From Liquidambar formosana (lineage: Eukaryota > Streptophyta > Magnoliopsida > Saxifragales > Altingiaceae), in assembly GCA_039720395.1 (NCBI GenBank), contig CM077834.1:744001-808000 (forward strand): a stretch of 64,000 nucleotides of DNA, in the 5' to 3' direction. The position numbers were made by a program, and so were the translations under genes. Below, piece after piece: positions 1 through 12,411 of the stretch; position 1 is the first letter of the stretch; the number at the start of each line of letters is the position of its first letter. The notes under the pieces were generated by a model, which saw only the letters and a program-made list of their open reading frames with translations, was not told where the DNA came from and did no database searches.

Positions 1-313
1 CAATTATCTATTTAATTGATGTGTAAAAAAAAAAAAAAATTGATTTGCCAAGTTGCCACCTCTATAGGTGCATTTCCATTGTAATAATTCTTTTTATTTA
101 TTTCTACATATGAGTAATGCTACATAGCCTTTTTTTTTTTTTTACTCAAATTTACTTACTCAAATGAGGTGGTAACTTAGCAAATCAATTTTTTTATTTT
201 TTATTTCGCAAATCAATTAAAAATTTAATTAAATAAATAATTGTATCTAAACAGCAAATTTGACAGCTGTCACATCAGTTGGACAGAAAATTTAAATTGT
301 TTTTAGCATTTTT

Positions 314-347
<34 letters not shown>

Positions 348-1440
348 CTTTTAGTTGTTTATCAATAATAATTAAAAAATTTAAAAGTATTGGATGAATT
401 ATTGGACTGGTGAGTTATACGCATTTAGCATGGAAGTTATCATCCACTAAGGATAGTTAGGGTATTTTGAAAAAATTTGAATATGATTTAACGGATTAAT
501 AGACGGAAGTTAGAAGGAGGGGTCTCTTTGTAGTTTATTTTGTAAAATAAGGGGTGTCAGTGTAATTTTAAAAATGTGAGGGGGTGTATCTGTAATAGTC
601 AGATTTCAGAGGGGGTCTTATTGTAATTTACCCTTAATAAAATTACCTGTACACACCCATTTAACTTGGGCAAGTTTAGGCGGGTTCATGGGTTTAGGTA
701 CAAATTGCAAGCCCTATATTGGACAAGTCTTTAAACTGACACATGAAATTATGAAACTAGCCTTGTAGCTAATGATCTCTCTCTACTCTTATGAGATGGA
801 GGTTTATTTATTTATTTATCATTTTTATCTTTTATTTTTGGATACAAAATAAATTCACTAATTAAAAGTATGCATGCATCGAGGTAAATATACATCATAA
901 GCATTTTCTATACAAACTTTCCAAAGGTTAGGAGGTTGTTTTTTTATAATGAGTAAATTTTTAGGCCAAACCAAAAATCCATATGAGATCATAGAATTCA
1001 TATAAATCAAATAAGTTCAAGATCTATGAGAATTAGAAAATTTTTTGTAGAAGGTTTTAGCTTTGAGTGGGAGGTTTTTTTTTTTAGTTGGGTCAAACGA
1101 GGGAGATACTGAACCATTAAACCTAAAATCATACATCTCATAGTAATAAAGTAAAGCCTCTGAACTCAGAACTTATGATTCTAAGTCGAGCTTTTGCCAT
1201 CTAAACTAGCCAAGCTGAGTGGGAGATTATTTTTTTTTGGGATTACGGTTTCAGTGGGAGATTCAAGAAAAGAAGAAAGGCTACTGCTGTTCTTGTGGTC
1301 CGCACTTGGGTTTGGAATAATGCAGCCGGTTGTGTAAAACACGCAGTCAGCAGTCAGCGGACAGCACTAAGCACTCAGCACTCAGCACTCAGCACTCAGC
1401 AACACACTCTGAGGCTAATATCGTAATTTCAGTGACAGCG
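1..1440. other. Intergenic, AT-rich, no gene seen
   Basis: I see no coding exon here. The stretch holds long A and T runs, an (AT)n microsatellite near 318-344, and degenerate repeat-like text around 480-640 of a kind common in plant DNA transposon relics. A 7-bp tandem repeat of unit ACTCAGC lies just downstream, near 1370-1400, before the TFB1 promoter. A possible tRNA-derived SINE is listed separately. Confidence 0.5.
1130..1215 (-). mobile_element. Possible tRNA-derived SINE relic
   Basis: Read on the minus strand, TAGTTTAGATG at 1208-1198 fits the RNA polymerase III A-box pattern TRGYNNANNNG exactly. AGTTCAGAGGC at 1166-1156 is a weaker B-box match, about 30 nt further on. This spacing is typical of tRNA-derived SINEs. 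No clear 3' tail or target duplication is visible, so this may be chance. Confidence 0.35.
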
Positions 1441-1464
1441 TACGAACTTGCCTTCCTCCTCCTC

Positions 1465-1472
1465 TATATATA
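1465..1472 (+). promoter_or_regulatory. TATA box of TFB1 gene
   Basis: TATATATA sits in a CT-rich then CA-rich context, the usual look of a plant core promoter. It lies about 365 bases before the TFB1 start codon. That predicts transcription starting near 1500 and a 5' UTR of about 335 nt. The UTR contains an AAACCCTA telo-box-like motif near 1624-1631 and an upstream ATG near 1499. Confidence 0.5.
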
Positions 1473-1835
1473 CACACCGGCCTCCTTCTACGCACGCGAT
1501 GATGGAGATAGAAGGCATATGAGGTTGCCTCTCTTTCCTTCTTCGCTAATCCCCCCTTCCTGGAACTCTCACACATTCTCCAAACCTTAAGATCGTAACT
1601 CCTCTGTTCATCGCCAAAACACATGAAACCCTAGACCGCGGTGTCCCAATCCATATAGCATTGAACCCATATACGTATAGACACATACATATATACCCAC
1701 ACGCACACATATACCCATATATATATATATATATATATACATACATATATTACCCTAGATCTTCCTCCCAATCTAATTGATTTTGAATTCAACTAATTTC
1801 GACATATTTTTGGCGATTATCGATCGAGGAAGAAG

Positions 1836-4800
1836 ATGGCGACAGGGCAAGTTATTATGCGTGCCAAGTATAAGCCTACAGTCAAGGAACCTGGCATTCC
1901 TGGTGTCTTGAAAATGGTAAAACATATATGTATGCAAATTGCTGCTTATTTCATGTATGTATGTGTATTCCGTTGTCAGTTTGAGAGAAGAGTGGAATGC
2001 AATGTGATGGTCAGTAAGTATACTGACCAATGTAACTTGAGGGTTTAGTGACAATGCATGTGTGAGCTCTTTCTTGCTGTTTTCGTGCCAAGTAGTTCTA
2101 TTTTTATATATCCCGATGCTTCTTTTTGATCAATTTGATAAATTTGTTGTCTCGTGCAGACTGAGGAAAGATTCGTATTCATGCCTAATAATCCTAAGTC
2201 ACCTTCTAAACTTGACGTGGAGTTCAGACTCATTAAAAGTATATTTTTCCCCCCACTCTTTAAACTATTGGGTTTTCATTAATAGATGGTTTGATGTTAA
2301 TTTCTATGGCGTTTAATGGGTAGAATAGCTCAAGATTAATTAGGGTGTTTATCATAGGTAGATTGGGTGAAGTACAATGAGTTGATTATTGTTTTGTATG
2401 CAAATTAGTGTCTGAAACTACCCGGGTGTCATTTCTATTGGTTTATTTTTCAATATTTTCTGACAGTGTTTATAAAAATAAAGGGATGCTGCCTTTGATA
2501 GAGCTTAATGACATAACAGGATTTATGTAGCCGAGCAAATGTAGTTAGGATTTAGACATTGTTAAGTTGAGTCAAGTTTTTGAAAAATAAAAGATAAAAC
2601 ATTATATCATTTAAACATTTTCGTGGACTATAGGAAAGTGATAATCATTCTTCTTTGTTTTTTCCTTTTCATTTTTTTGAGATTATTAAGTGGATCTTAT
2701 ACAGTCGAAAATTTCATGCTCATTCTCCTGTTGTTGATTTTATTTGCTATTCCTATTGTTAACGTCATCGTTCCACATATCTCTGTCATGGATGTTCAGG
2801 TCACAAATTTACCAGGGAGGGATCTGGTAAACCACCATGGCTTAATCTTACCAATGATCAGGTTTTTTGCTTGAACTTACTATCATTCTGCAACCCTTGT
2901 ATTTGTGGAGCTTCAAGGGCAGTTGATGTCCACCCTCCATCCTAGCTTCTTGTACTGGACAATTTATTACGTTTTCCATTGGTTTATCCATGTTGATGCT
3001 CATTCATTACGTTCTCCATGTTGTTCCAGAATGTATCTTGCATTTTTGAGTTTGATAAATTTTCTGATCGAGAAGTTTGCCGAGAGTTTGTGGGTAAGCA
3101 AAAGTTACAGCCATGATAGTGATCGTTAAGATATTTTCCCTTCAATGAAGCATGCTATCAATTTTGTTCAATGGTTGAATTTTACGTGTTTTAGGCTGCT
3201 ACAATTTCTGTTGATGCAGATTTTTTATGTGTTGTGGATTTTTGTTTCTTGTTGTTTTTTGGAAAGATCTGTATATCTCTCAGTTGTCTTGTGCCTCCTT
3301 AATCATGTTTCCTGATTGTTTTGTTTGCATGCTGACTACAAGCTCATGTGTGGTCTCATTGAAAGAGTCACTGAACTTATGCCATGATTTTCAATTTCCG
3401 AACTTGTCCCTTTTCATAAGTTATAATAGAAAGAAATGAATGACTTACAAGACTCACTCATTAGAGAAATTCTAGGGAACTACATTTACATACCTACATA
3501 CAAGACTTTTCATTAGAGAAATTCTGGGGAACTACATATATGCACACACACACACACACACGTTTAAATATATAAATGTTTTTTTTCTGTTCTTTTTGGT
3601 CACTACCAGTCTTTAACTTCATGCTTGATATTAAATATCGGCATGCTCATAGTCTGTTATCACAAATGAGGAAATGTAGGAAGAAACCTTATGGTCTTTG
3701 GTCAAAGCAAGCATTGGTTAGCAAGTCTTTGTTTAAAGAAACCTTATGGGTTATGATTTAGGTCTTCTCCTCAACATTGGCATTTGAAAAATTGCCTTAT
3801 GTGACTGCCAACTATAAGACATGAGAAAAATGCATTTCCACCTTTGCCTTGTTTAGGCCACTGTCACTAAAGACTTTCACTCTAACAGAGGATTTGAGTA
3901 GCATTTTCTAATTGTTTACTGCTACACATCTGGAATATTTCATTGCATATATTTACACAATTATTCTATTACTATATATGGATAGTGTGTCGGTTGAAAC
4001 TGTATAATTCTATATTAGGAAAAGTCCTTGCAAAGTCGGCAGAGCCTTCCAAAGCTAGTTCCGAAAGATCTGCTGTTACACCTAATGATGAACAACTTAG
4101 TACTGCGGAAATGGAGCGCCGGATTAAGCTACTGCGAGAGGATAGGTAAATTTAATTTCGAATGTGTGTGCTTCTGTGAAGTTATCATTAGCATATCACC
4201 CACTTGGTAGTGAGCATGGTTCTTGCTTCAAATCTGTCATTAGCATATCACCCTCTGGCAAAATGCCCCAGCATGTTATGTGCACAAGGACACTTAAATC
4301 ATGATTTGAGATTTGTTCTCTTGTAAGTGATATACCCTCATTTTGCATTTGTTTAACTGGTTTTTCAATTTTCAATCTTAATTGTGCTTTTTCTTGCCCC
4401 TAAATACCATTGTATCCTAAGAGAACCAATTGATTTATCCTAAGCGAAATTTTGTAGCTACGCATTGTGGGATGGAGAAAAAAATAAGGATTGATCATAT
4501 TTTTATTCAAAAAGCATAGAGAAACACAAACATGACAGCATAAAGCACCCAAGGAAATGTTTAGACAAAACCCAAATAGAAAAGTTTGAAACAATCACCC
4601 TGGCACTGAATACAGATATATCTAGGTGTTAACCCAATTAAGAGCAGCAATTTTTGGTTCAACCTGCATATTTGACTTAGGAACAACTAGGTTTTGAGGA
4701 AATATCAAGCTATTATGACATCATATTGCCTATTCATCTTATCTTAGGCACTAAGATCTTACTTAATGAGGTGTAAACCCAAGAATATGGATTTAGGGTG

Positions 4801-7800
4801 TCTGGTTATGATCCAAATGTGACAAATAGTTTTAATGCCATTCCATAGTCCAACTTGAACCTTACTGTGAAGAAGATTACTTTTGGTTTTTCCTATACAA
4901 TTTCTAGGATTTAATTTTTCCAAATGCCAAACAGAGATGAAATGAGGTTGAAGATCTATAATAAAATGTGGAAGTTATGACAAACCTTTGTGGTTAGCAC
5001 ATTACTTGAGGTTTTATAAGTTCAATTAATTAATTTTGGAAAAAGGCCAATCTACGTAAAAATTTACAATCTAATTCCAGTGTTTCTGATTGTTTGCTGC
5101 TAAATGTTTTCTTTCTGTTTCTTATCTATTTCTCTTCTATAATCAAAACTATCCTTCACAGTGAGTTGCAGAAACTTCATAAGCAATTTGTGATCAGTGG
5201 TGTCCTTACAGAAGCTGAATTTTGGGCAACAAGGAAGGTTTGTTATTTTCAAATATTTTATTTAAATATTTCACATTTTTTTAGTACTACTTTTCATATA
5301 TAATGATTGAATTATAAGCTTCTACTTGGTTTACAGATGATTCTGTTTTCTCCAATAGAACACCATCTATCTCACTGCTGTTCTTCTGTTAATGGATAGA
5401 ATTATATTTGTGGAATATGTAGTAAAATTGTGGCATATGTAGTAACATTTTTAACTGACCAATTTTAGTGCAGAAGTTGTTAGATGGGGACACAAGCAGA
5501 ACTTCAAAACAACGGGTTGGGTTCAAAAGTGCCATGATATCTGATATCAAACCATCGACTGATGGTCGGGTACAGCATAGAACTCTCTCTCTGTCTTATA
5601 TTTCTGTGTTTGTGCCCATATGTGTGTGTGTGTGTGTCCCGGGAGGGGGCACATGTGCGTCTGCTTTTTATTTTGTTTTTAAACATACATAATGATGTGA
5701 ATTTTTTTTTCGTCACATGGGTTATGTTTATACTAATATGAGACTTAGAAATTTATATAGTTCCTTGTAGTTGTGAAACATTTTCTTGCATGGAAACCTC
5801 ACGAATTATTTTTTTTGTATTTTCAGACGAACCGAATTACATTTAACTTGACACCAGAGATCATTCATCAGGTTTTTTTCCCCTCATTTTCTGTTTTTTT
5901 TTTCTTTCCTCTCAAGTTGTGTGCTAGGTATCGTGTTTGAAGATTTTGCGATTGTAACTAACATTCAAATTAGCCCAGGTGTCTGATTCTGATTGTCACA
6001 TGTATGTAATGTGTGTGGTCCTGTTTTGTTATTATTTAAATATGTAGAAGACTCTCTCTTCCACACACACACACACCCACACCTCCCCACCCACACACAA
6101 TTGGGAATGGAATATATAACAAGAGGAAGAAGAAAAGAAAGATTTTTTTTTTTTGGGAGGGAGGGGGGGGGGGGCGCTATTGGGTCCAAGGTCTTTTTTC
6201 CTTTAGCACAATTTACCATTCATTAAAAAAAAGGAAAAGAAAGAAAAGTGGAACAGAAGGAGAAGGCTCCTCAGGAAAAATACTGAAACAGACCAAACAC
6301 TAAGTTAGGATTAAATTACACAAGAAGTATTTTGGAGAGAATGGCTCTTCTTTATTTGCGAATGAGTCTGCTTTCAATGTTACCAAAACATCGTGAAATA
6401 TCACTTGCTTCCTGTTAGATATTCGAGAATCTCCAATGGCCTCCTCTAACCTTTTATTCATTTGAAGAGATTGGAGCTGTCCCGCTGCAGCTTTCTCACG
6501 TTCCTTATTGTTTTGGACAACTTCACCTTAAAGAACCTAGTCAAGTGAAACACTCACCCTTGCTATCCTTGAAAACAAAGTCCATTGTTTGTACAAGAGA
6601 AACATCTCTTTAATTTTTATCTATCTAATGGATACCCTTTGAAGATGCTATCCAACTAATGTAGAAGGATTTGTTGTTCGACTTAGAACTGGATTTATTG
6701 ATTGGATTGTGCTCTCTTGTACTGGTGGTTATAAGGGTGTTGGGTTGGATTTCTTGACTATCTTGATTTCTCTAGCTCGAAGTTACAACTTCATCAGGAT
6801 ATGTGGCTGCACCTAAAGATTCAAATATCTATTGGCTTTAGTTTGATTGTTCAAATAACTCTGGTCATTCAAATGACCAAAGTTAGCACCATCACCTGAA
6901 ATAGAGGAAAACTACCTAGAAGAGCAAAAGAAGATAAAGGAACTGAATTTCCTTGAAAGACCTGCTGAGATTTTAGAATGCAGCGTTATCAGCTGAAGCC
7001 AGCTTAGAGAGGCGTTAGTTTTTAGCACTGATTTTTATCAGTTGCATCCTAGTTCTCTTGCTTTCTATTTATTTTTGCCTGCTTGAATCTTGAGCTCCAA
7101 GCTAAAATCCATTCATTTTATGTTATGTTTTGCAATCAAATACTTGGAGGGTTTAATTGTATTGATGTTGGTTAGATTATTTCACAATTGGTCTCAGAGT
7201 ATACTTGCCTTGTTTGTATACCTTTTTTGCTGCCTGTTCTTCCCTCTTATTTGATGGTTGAAATTTCTTTCAGATTTTTGCTGAGAAACCAGCTGTTCAC
7301 CAGGCATTTCTGAATTTTGTTCCCGGCAAGGTAAGAGAGACTTCGAACTATTTTTCCTTTGTTTAGGCAGTTTGCTGTGTCAAAGATCAACCCTTCAATT
7401 TTTTTATCATAAATATTATGAAGTCTTATGTATTTGTAGACCTTTTCAATCTGACGTAATTTCAGATCGTAATTTACTTCACTGGGTTCTGACGTTGGGA
7501 TTCTGCTTTCTTTTTCTTTTTTTTCCTTTTTCTTTCTTGGGTTTCAGATGACAGAAAAGGACTTCTGGACCAAATATTTTAGAGCAGAATACCTTAATAG
7601 TACAAAAAACACTATTGCTGCCGCCTGCAGAGGCTGCTGAAGATGAGGAGCTCGCCGTTTTCTTGAAGCGTGATGATATACTAGCAAGTGAAGCTCGGCG
7701 GAAGGTACTTTTCCTTAGAAGAAATTGGAATTTCCAACTTTTAGAGTATTGACTTTTTTATTGGAAAGATTTCTACTTGTGCTGTATTCTCCATGCCTGA

Positions 7801-10800
7801 TATTTTGTTTAAGAATATTTTTACCCCCTTTATATGGTATGCCTTGCTTGCAGATTAGACGGGTTGATCCAACATTAGACATAGAAGCTGATCAAGGGGA
7901 TGATTACATGCATCTTCCGGTACATCAGATAGCATTTATTTTTTAGCAATTTCATTTATAAACTATTTCTATAATTTTTGTGTTGGTGGTTATAATTGAT
8001 ATAAATTGTTTGTGTATACATGTGTAGTGGTTTTGTATATTGACAATTTTTTTTTAAAAAAAAAAAAAATTGAAAACGGTTCTAATTGTAGTGCGGCTTC
8101 TGAATACTAATATATACCCAAGAGACTTTTACTTAGACCTGAACCAAGTTGACCAGGAGAGTCTTCTTCTTCTTCTTCTTCTTTTTTTTTTTTTTTTTAA
8201 GTTGACTAGGAGAGTTGCGTCAGTGTTAAGGGATTGAATGAACACTTATATGTCTAATATAATTTGGTTCTGTATCCCTTTTTAGCTTTTTGGACCAAAT
8301 TAGTACAGTTAGAGAATCTGAAACCGTATGGTTGTTTTTTTTTTTTTTTTGGGTAGAAGTTATGATTAATACCATTTCAGTTCATTAACTTTTGCCAGGA
8401 AGATGTCATTTCAAAAATAAAGATAAATGAAGGGATTGTTTTTTCATATGTCAATCTGTTTTCCAGTGTTTCCTTATTCGATGATACAAATTCATGAAGT
8501 TATGTTTGTTAATAGCACCAACTTGACAACGTTGTTTCTTTTTTTCCCATCTTCTTATTATCATTCCTTAGTTTCTGGCTATATTTTGGATTTAAACCAT
8601 ATTTTACTTCTCATATACAATTATGGTGATGAAATGCTACAGTTGATTCTCTGGGCGTAGAAATTTTCTAGAATTCTTCATCTTAACCTTTTTGTGTTGA
8701 TTTTTTTTCAGAACAATCACATACTTTTATATGGTTATGTTTGCTTAACAATCACATACCTTTTTTTTTTTTTTTGTTCATCAATACAAATTTACCTTAT
8801 CAAAAAAAAAAAAAAAAACATGCAGGATCATGGGATTTTTCGTGATGGTAGCAAGGAAATTACTGATACACAGTACGAGCAGTACCGAAGGACTCTTTCA
8901 CAAGACATTAATCGGCATGCAGCAGTTGTTCTTGAAGGAAGAGCTATAGGTAAGGCACTCCCTTTTATTTATTTATTATTATTATTATATCTTAATGTTT
9001 AGGATTTACCAATTGTCATAAGTTGTTCTGGGTCTGTTAGAACTTCATTCTCTTTAAATAAGTTGTTTGATTTTCACAATAGAAGGTTTCTGTTTATTGA
9101 GCTTGCTGATGTCCATTGTCATTGTAGATAGATGAATGACAGTAAGTGTTCACATTGTTAACTTTTGTTTTATGAACCTGAATGTAGATGTCGAGTTGGG
9201 AGACACAAGGACAGTAGCAGAGGCTCTTGCAAGGTCAAAACAGGGTTAGCATAGTTCAACTTTCCTTGCTTAATCTGTTTGGGTTTCATGCTGCCTCTTT
9301 TATTCCCATTTTGAAAGAAGAGTACGCACCTATGGTTTTCAATTGTCTTCGCAGTTGAGTTAGCTAATGAAGCATCTGATGGGAATGTGAACCTGGACCG
9401 ATTAGATAGGATTTCTCGGATGACTGAGATTGAGGATCTTCAGGCACCTCGTGACCTTCCATTTGCACCACTTTGTATTAAGGTTTGATTTTTTTGTTAT
9501 GATCTGCCACTAATTTTGTTATCATATTAAACTATTTATGTTGTGATTTTTTCTTTATTAAAAAAAAAAAAAAAAAATTATGTAGTGATTTTTGAATCAG
9601 GATCCTCGAGACTACTTTGATTCTCAACAAGCTAATGCATTAAAAACTTTGGGAGATACACTAGCTGGAACAAAACAAGTGAAATGCAGCCTGAGCACCC
9701 AAGAAGCTTATGGTTCTTTGAGAGAGTTCATTTATGAGATTAAAGCCATAGGATTGAGTGATCCTGTAGTTAAACCTGAAGTTGCTCTTAAGGTAATAAC
9801 ATCTTTGTTGCAAGTTGTTATGATCACTTTATCTGCCAAAAAGAAAGAAAGTAATGCAGACAAATTTGAGAGAAGTTAACTGCCCACTCTTGTGATATAG
9901 GTTTTTAATGGATTGACCCAGAATATCTCAAGCGCCAAGTATCATCTTGGGAAGAATCCTCAAGAGAGTATACTGGATCGGTTACCAAACATAACTAGAG
10001 AGGAACTACTACATGTGAGTTTGTGCCAGTTTCGTGTATAATTATAGTTGCTCGGCAAACTAAACAAAGTTTGTTGTGGCTACTTTAATATAGCTATTGC
10101 TATATAAAATTCGTTGAAAGTCAATGTTTATACTTCTTAGATTTTGTTTTGGTTTTCCTATCTTATTTTTTAAGAGTTAGTTTTCTTGTTTTCAGCATTG
10201 GACATCCATTCAAGAATTATTGAGACATTTTTGGTCATCTTATCCAATTACAACTACATATCTTTACACTAAGGTAAATGCCGTGGTTCTTTTAATTTGA
10301 TGAGTTTTCTTTACGCTATTTATTACATTACAATTTTGAACATGGCTTTTGTTCAGAAAGAAAAGGATCTGGTCGCTTTTTGATTCTGTGTGCCTAACAT
10401 TGTTTTATGCGCTGTTATTTGGTGATCAATTTGTAGGTTAGCAGACTGAAGGATGCCATGTCACAAATTTATCCAAAGTTACAGGTATTGTTTTAGTCAG
10501 TAATTTTTTAATCTTTGGGTTCCTTCTCTACCTTTTCAGAGGTTAGTGCCTTAATTCACTGTCAGTAATCACTAAGCAGGCATGCTTCGATAGTAGAGGG
10601 CTTACCAACTATCCTGATATTCATTGAACAACATTACTTTTTACTTAAGTAGATGTTTGCCAACTTGTCACTGAACTTGGATGGAATGTACTGAAGCATG
10701 GTTGTACCCTGAGGCAGAAATTTATCAGGTGCTGCCCAATGTTCTGATTGCGGAGCTATATCTTTAAATAGATTATTTGGCCAAATCACTCTCCACTGCC

Positions 10801-12411
10801 TTACGCATCCTCTTCAATATGGTTCTCTAGTTATGGATTGGGATTCATCATGAGGATCTATAAATCTCTTAGCTGGCTGCTATTATTGGCTTAAGGAGGG
10901 AGTGGATGGGGTTCTGTCTCTTCCTTTCTATTTCAAGGCATTACTTGAGTCCACAGTCCGTATTAACTGGTTTGATAAACTGTCTACCAAAAATATAAAT
11001 CAATAAATAAAAGATTTCATCAAATCAACATTGCTAGTGCTCTTGTTTGAGGACAGATATTTGGTTAGTAATGAAGTTTTGGGTCGACCGATGCAGAGTT
11101 TTTGTTAGATCAGACTACTCCTAAATGACATTGTGGGTTCAACTTTTGAATTCCATATGAATGTAATTAGAGGCAGTTATTAATTACACTGATTATAAAA
11201 AACTTCTTTAAATCTTGCTAAAGTAAAAACAAGTACCAGAGTTGATGCAATAGCAACAATGTAGAATCATATTATCCTGTAAATTTTCATGCCAAAATTT
11301 GGCTATTTTCTGTTGTATTCTGGGTACTAATTGTGTTTTCTTTTCATGAGTATCACCCAAGCTTTGGTAATAAGTGCTTTACATATTGTGTGGTCTTGTT
11401 ATTTCTTATTTCTTTCTCCAATTTCAGGAGATAAAGGAATCTGTTCAGTCAGATTTCCGGCATCAAGTGTCCCTTCTTGTTCAACCAATGCTTCAGGTTA
11501 GTACTTCACTTTCATAGTCGGTATAATTGCAGTGGTTCAGTGCATCTGTGTAGGAAATCTCAAGAATAAATAGGGATCATATTGGCCTCTTACCCAGTTG
11601 GAATCTGGTGACACTGAAGCTAAACCAATCTGTTGGTAGCCTGTAGTGTCCAACACGTCCAGTTGTGAGTGGTTTGGACATAAATTTTTAGAGTTGGTTT
11701 AGTGTATGGCCTCATGGGTTCAAATGAAACCATTGGCATTTTTGCACTTTGGTACCACCCCAGAAAATCTCTGGGTGGCTGTAGGTTTGTCCAGACAGGT
11801 TATGTTATCCCTGTTGATTTATTATACCTTGTTTGCATTAAAATAATAATAATAATAAATAAATAAATAAATAAAGGAAAAAAGAGAGGGATGAAATAGT
11901 AAATTCCTTTTTGGATATATCTTTCATAATTTTTTTGAATAAATTAATTACTGTGAATGGGGCAAATCAAGAAATGGTAGCTATCATCCCAAATGACTAG
12001 ACATTTGAGACAGCAATGTTTCTTGAATTACTAAACTTGATCTTAAACCATCAGTTAAAAGTGATGGCCCTAACTTTTCTAAATGGCTTTGTTCAATATG
12101 ATGTATTTGTGCTTACAATGCTATGTAAAATACTAAAATACAATGGAGCCGTTCAATTTCCATGGTGCAAGCAAACAATCCCTAAATAAACAAAAGGAAT
12201 AATGATATATTCATTGTCTGGAAACATTGTAGGGTTATAAAACTATAAAAGGTTTTAGGTTGGTGTTTTTAGTTGCTCTTTGGTGTGCGCTGCAACTTCA
12301 CGGACAAAGGCCATTTTGGTGCAGGCCTTAGACGCTGCTTTTGCACATTATGATGCGGACTTACAGAAGAGATCAGCAAAGAGTGCAGGGAGACCAAATG
12401 GTTTTGTCTAG
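1836..12411 (+). CDS. TFB1: TFIIH core subunit p62/TFB1 (GTF2H1), exon 10 frameshifted
   Basis: Encodes the p62/Tfb1 subunit of TFIIH, used in RNA polymerase II initiation and nucleotide excision repair in the nucleus. Twenty exons fit GT-AG sites and phase: 1836-1916, 2160-2238, 2800-2861, 3030-3093, 4019-4145, 5162-5237, 5474-5569, 5827-5871, 7274-7330, 7548-7704, 7854-7919, 8826-8949, 9188-9244, 9355-9482, 9601-9792, 9901-10014, 10196-10273, 10437-10484, 11428-11496, 12325-12411. The product is about 601 aa if the break is ignored; from memory plant TFB1 is about 590. An N-terminal PH-like region (about 1-110) opens with MATGQVIMRAKYK. Two BSD domains follow: one around 137-165 (LTEAEFWATRK) and one around 210-255 (MTEKDFWTKYFRAEYL). 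The C-terminal part is helical. Exon 10 is 157 nt although both flanks need 156: an extra T at 7626 leads to TGA at 7638. This is either a real null or pseudogene, or a sequence error. Confidence 0.93.
6300..6527 (-). other. Coding-like open frame in TFB1 intron 8 (unrecognised)
   Basis: On the minus strand a 75-codon open stretch without a start codon lies between two stops. It includes KEREKAAAGQLQSLQMNKR, which looks like charged coiled-coil protein rather than random AT-rich translation. I do not recognise the family. It may be a transposon-derived or captured gene fragment inside the 1.4-kb intron, and chance remains possible. Just upstream, a poly-purine/poly-G run at 6125-6175 marks low-complexity DNA. 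Confidence 0.25.

Noticed and set aside
7600..7630. Micro-intron that would repair the TFB1 frame
   Set aside because: The GT-AG pair is 31 nt, below the usual plant minimum of about 60-70 nt, and it would delete conserved residues.
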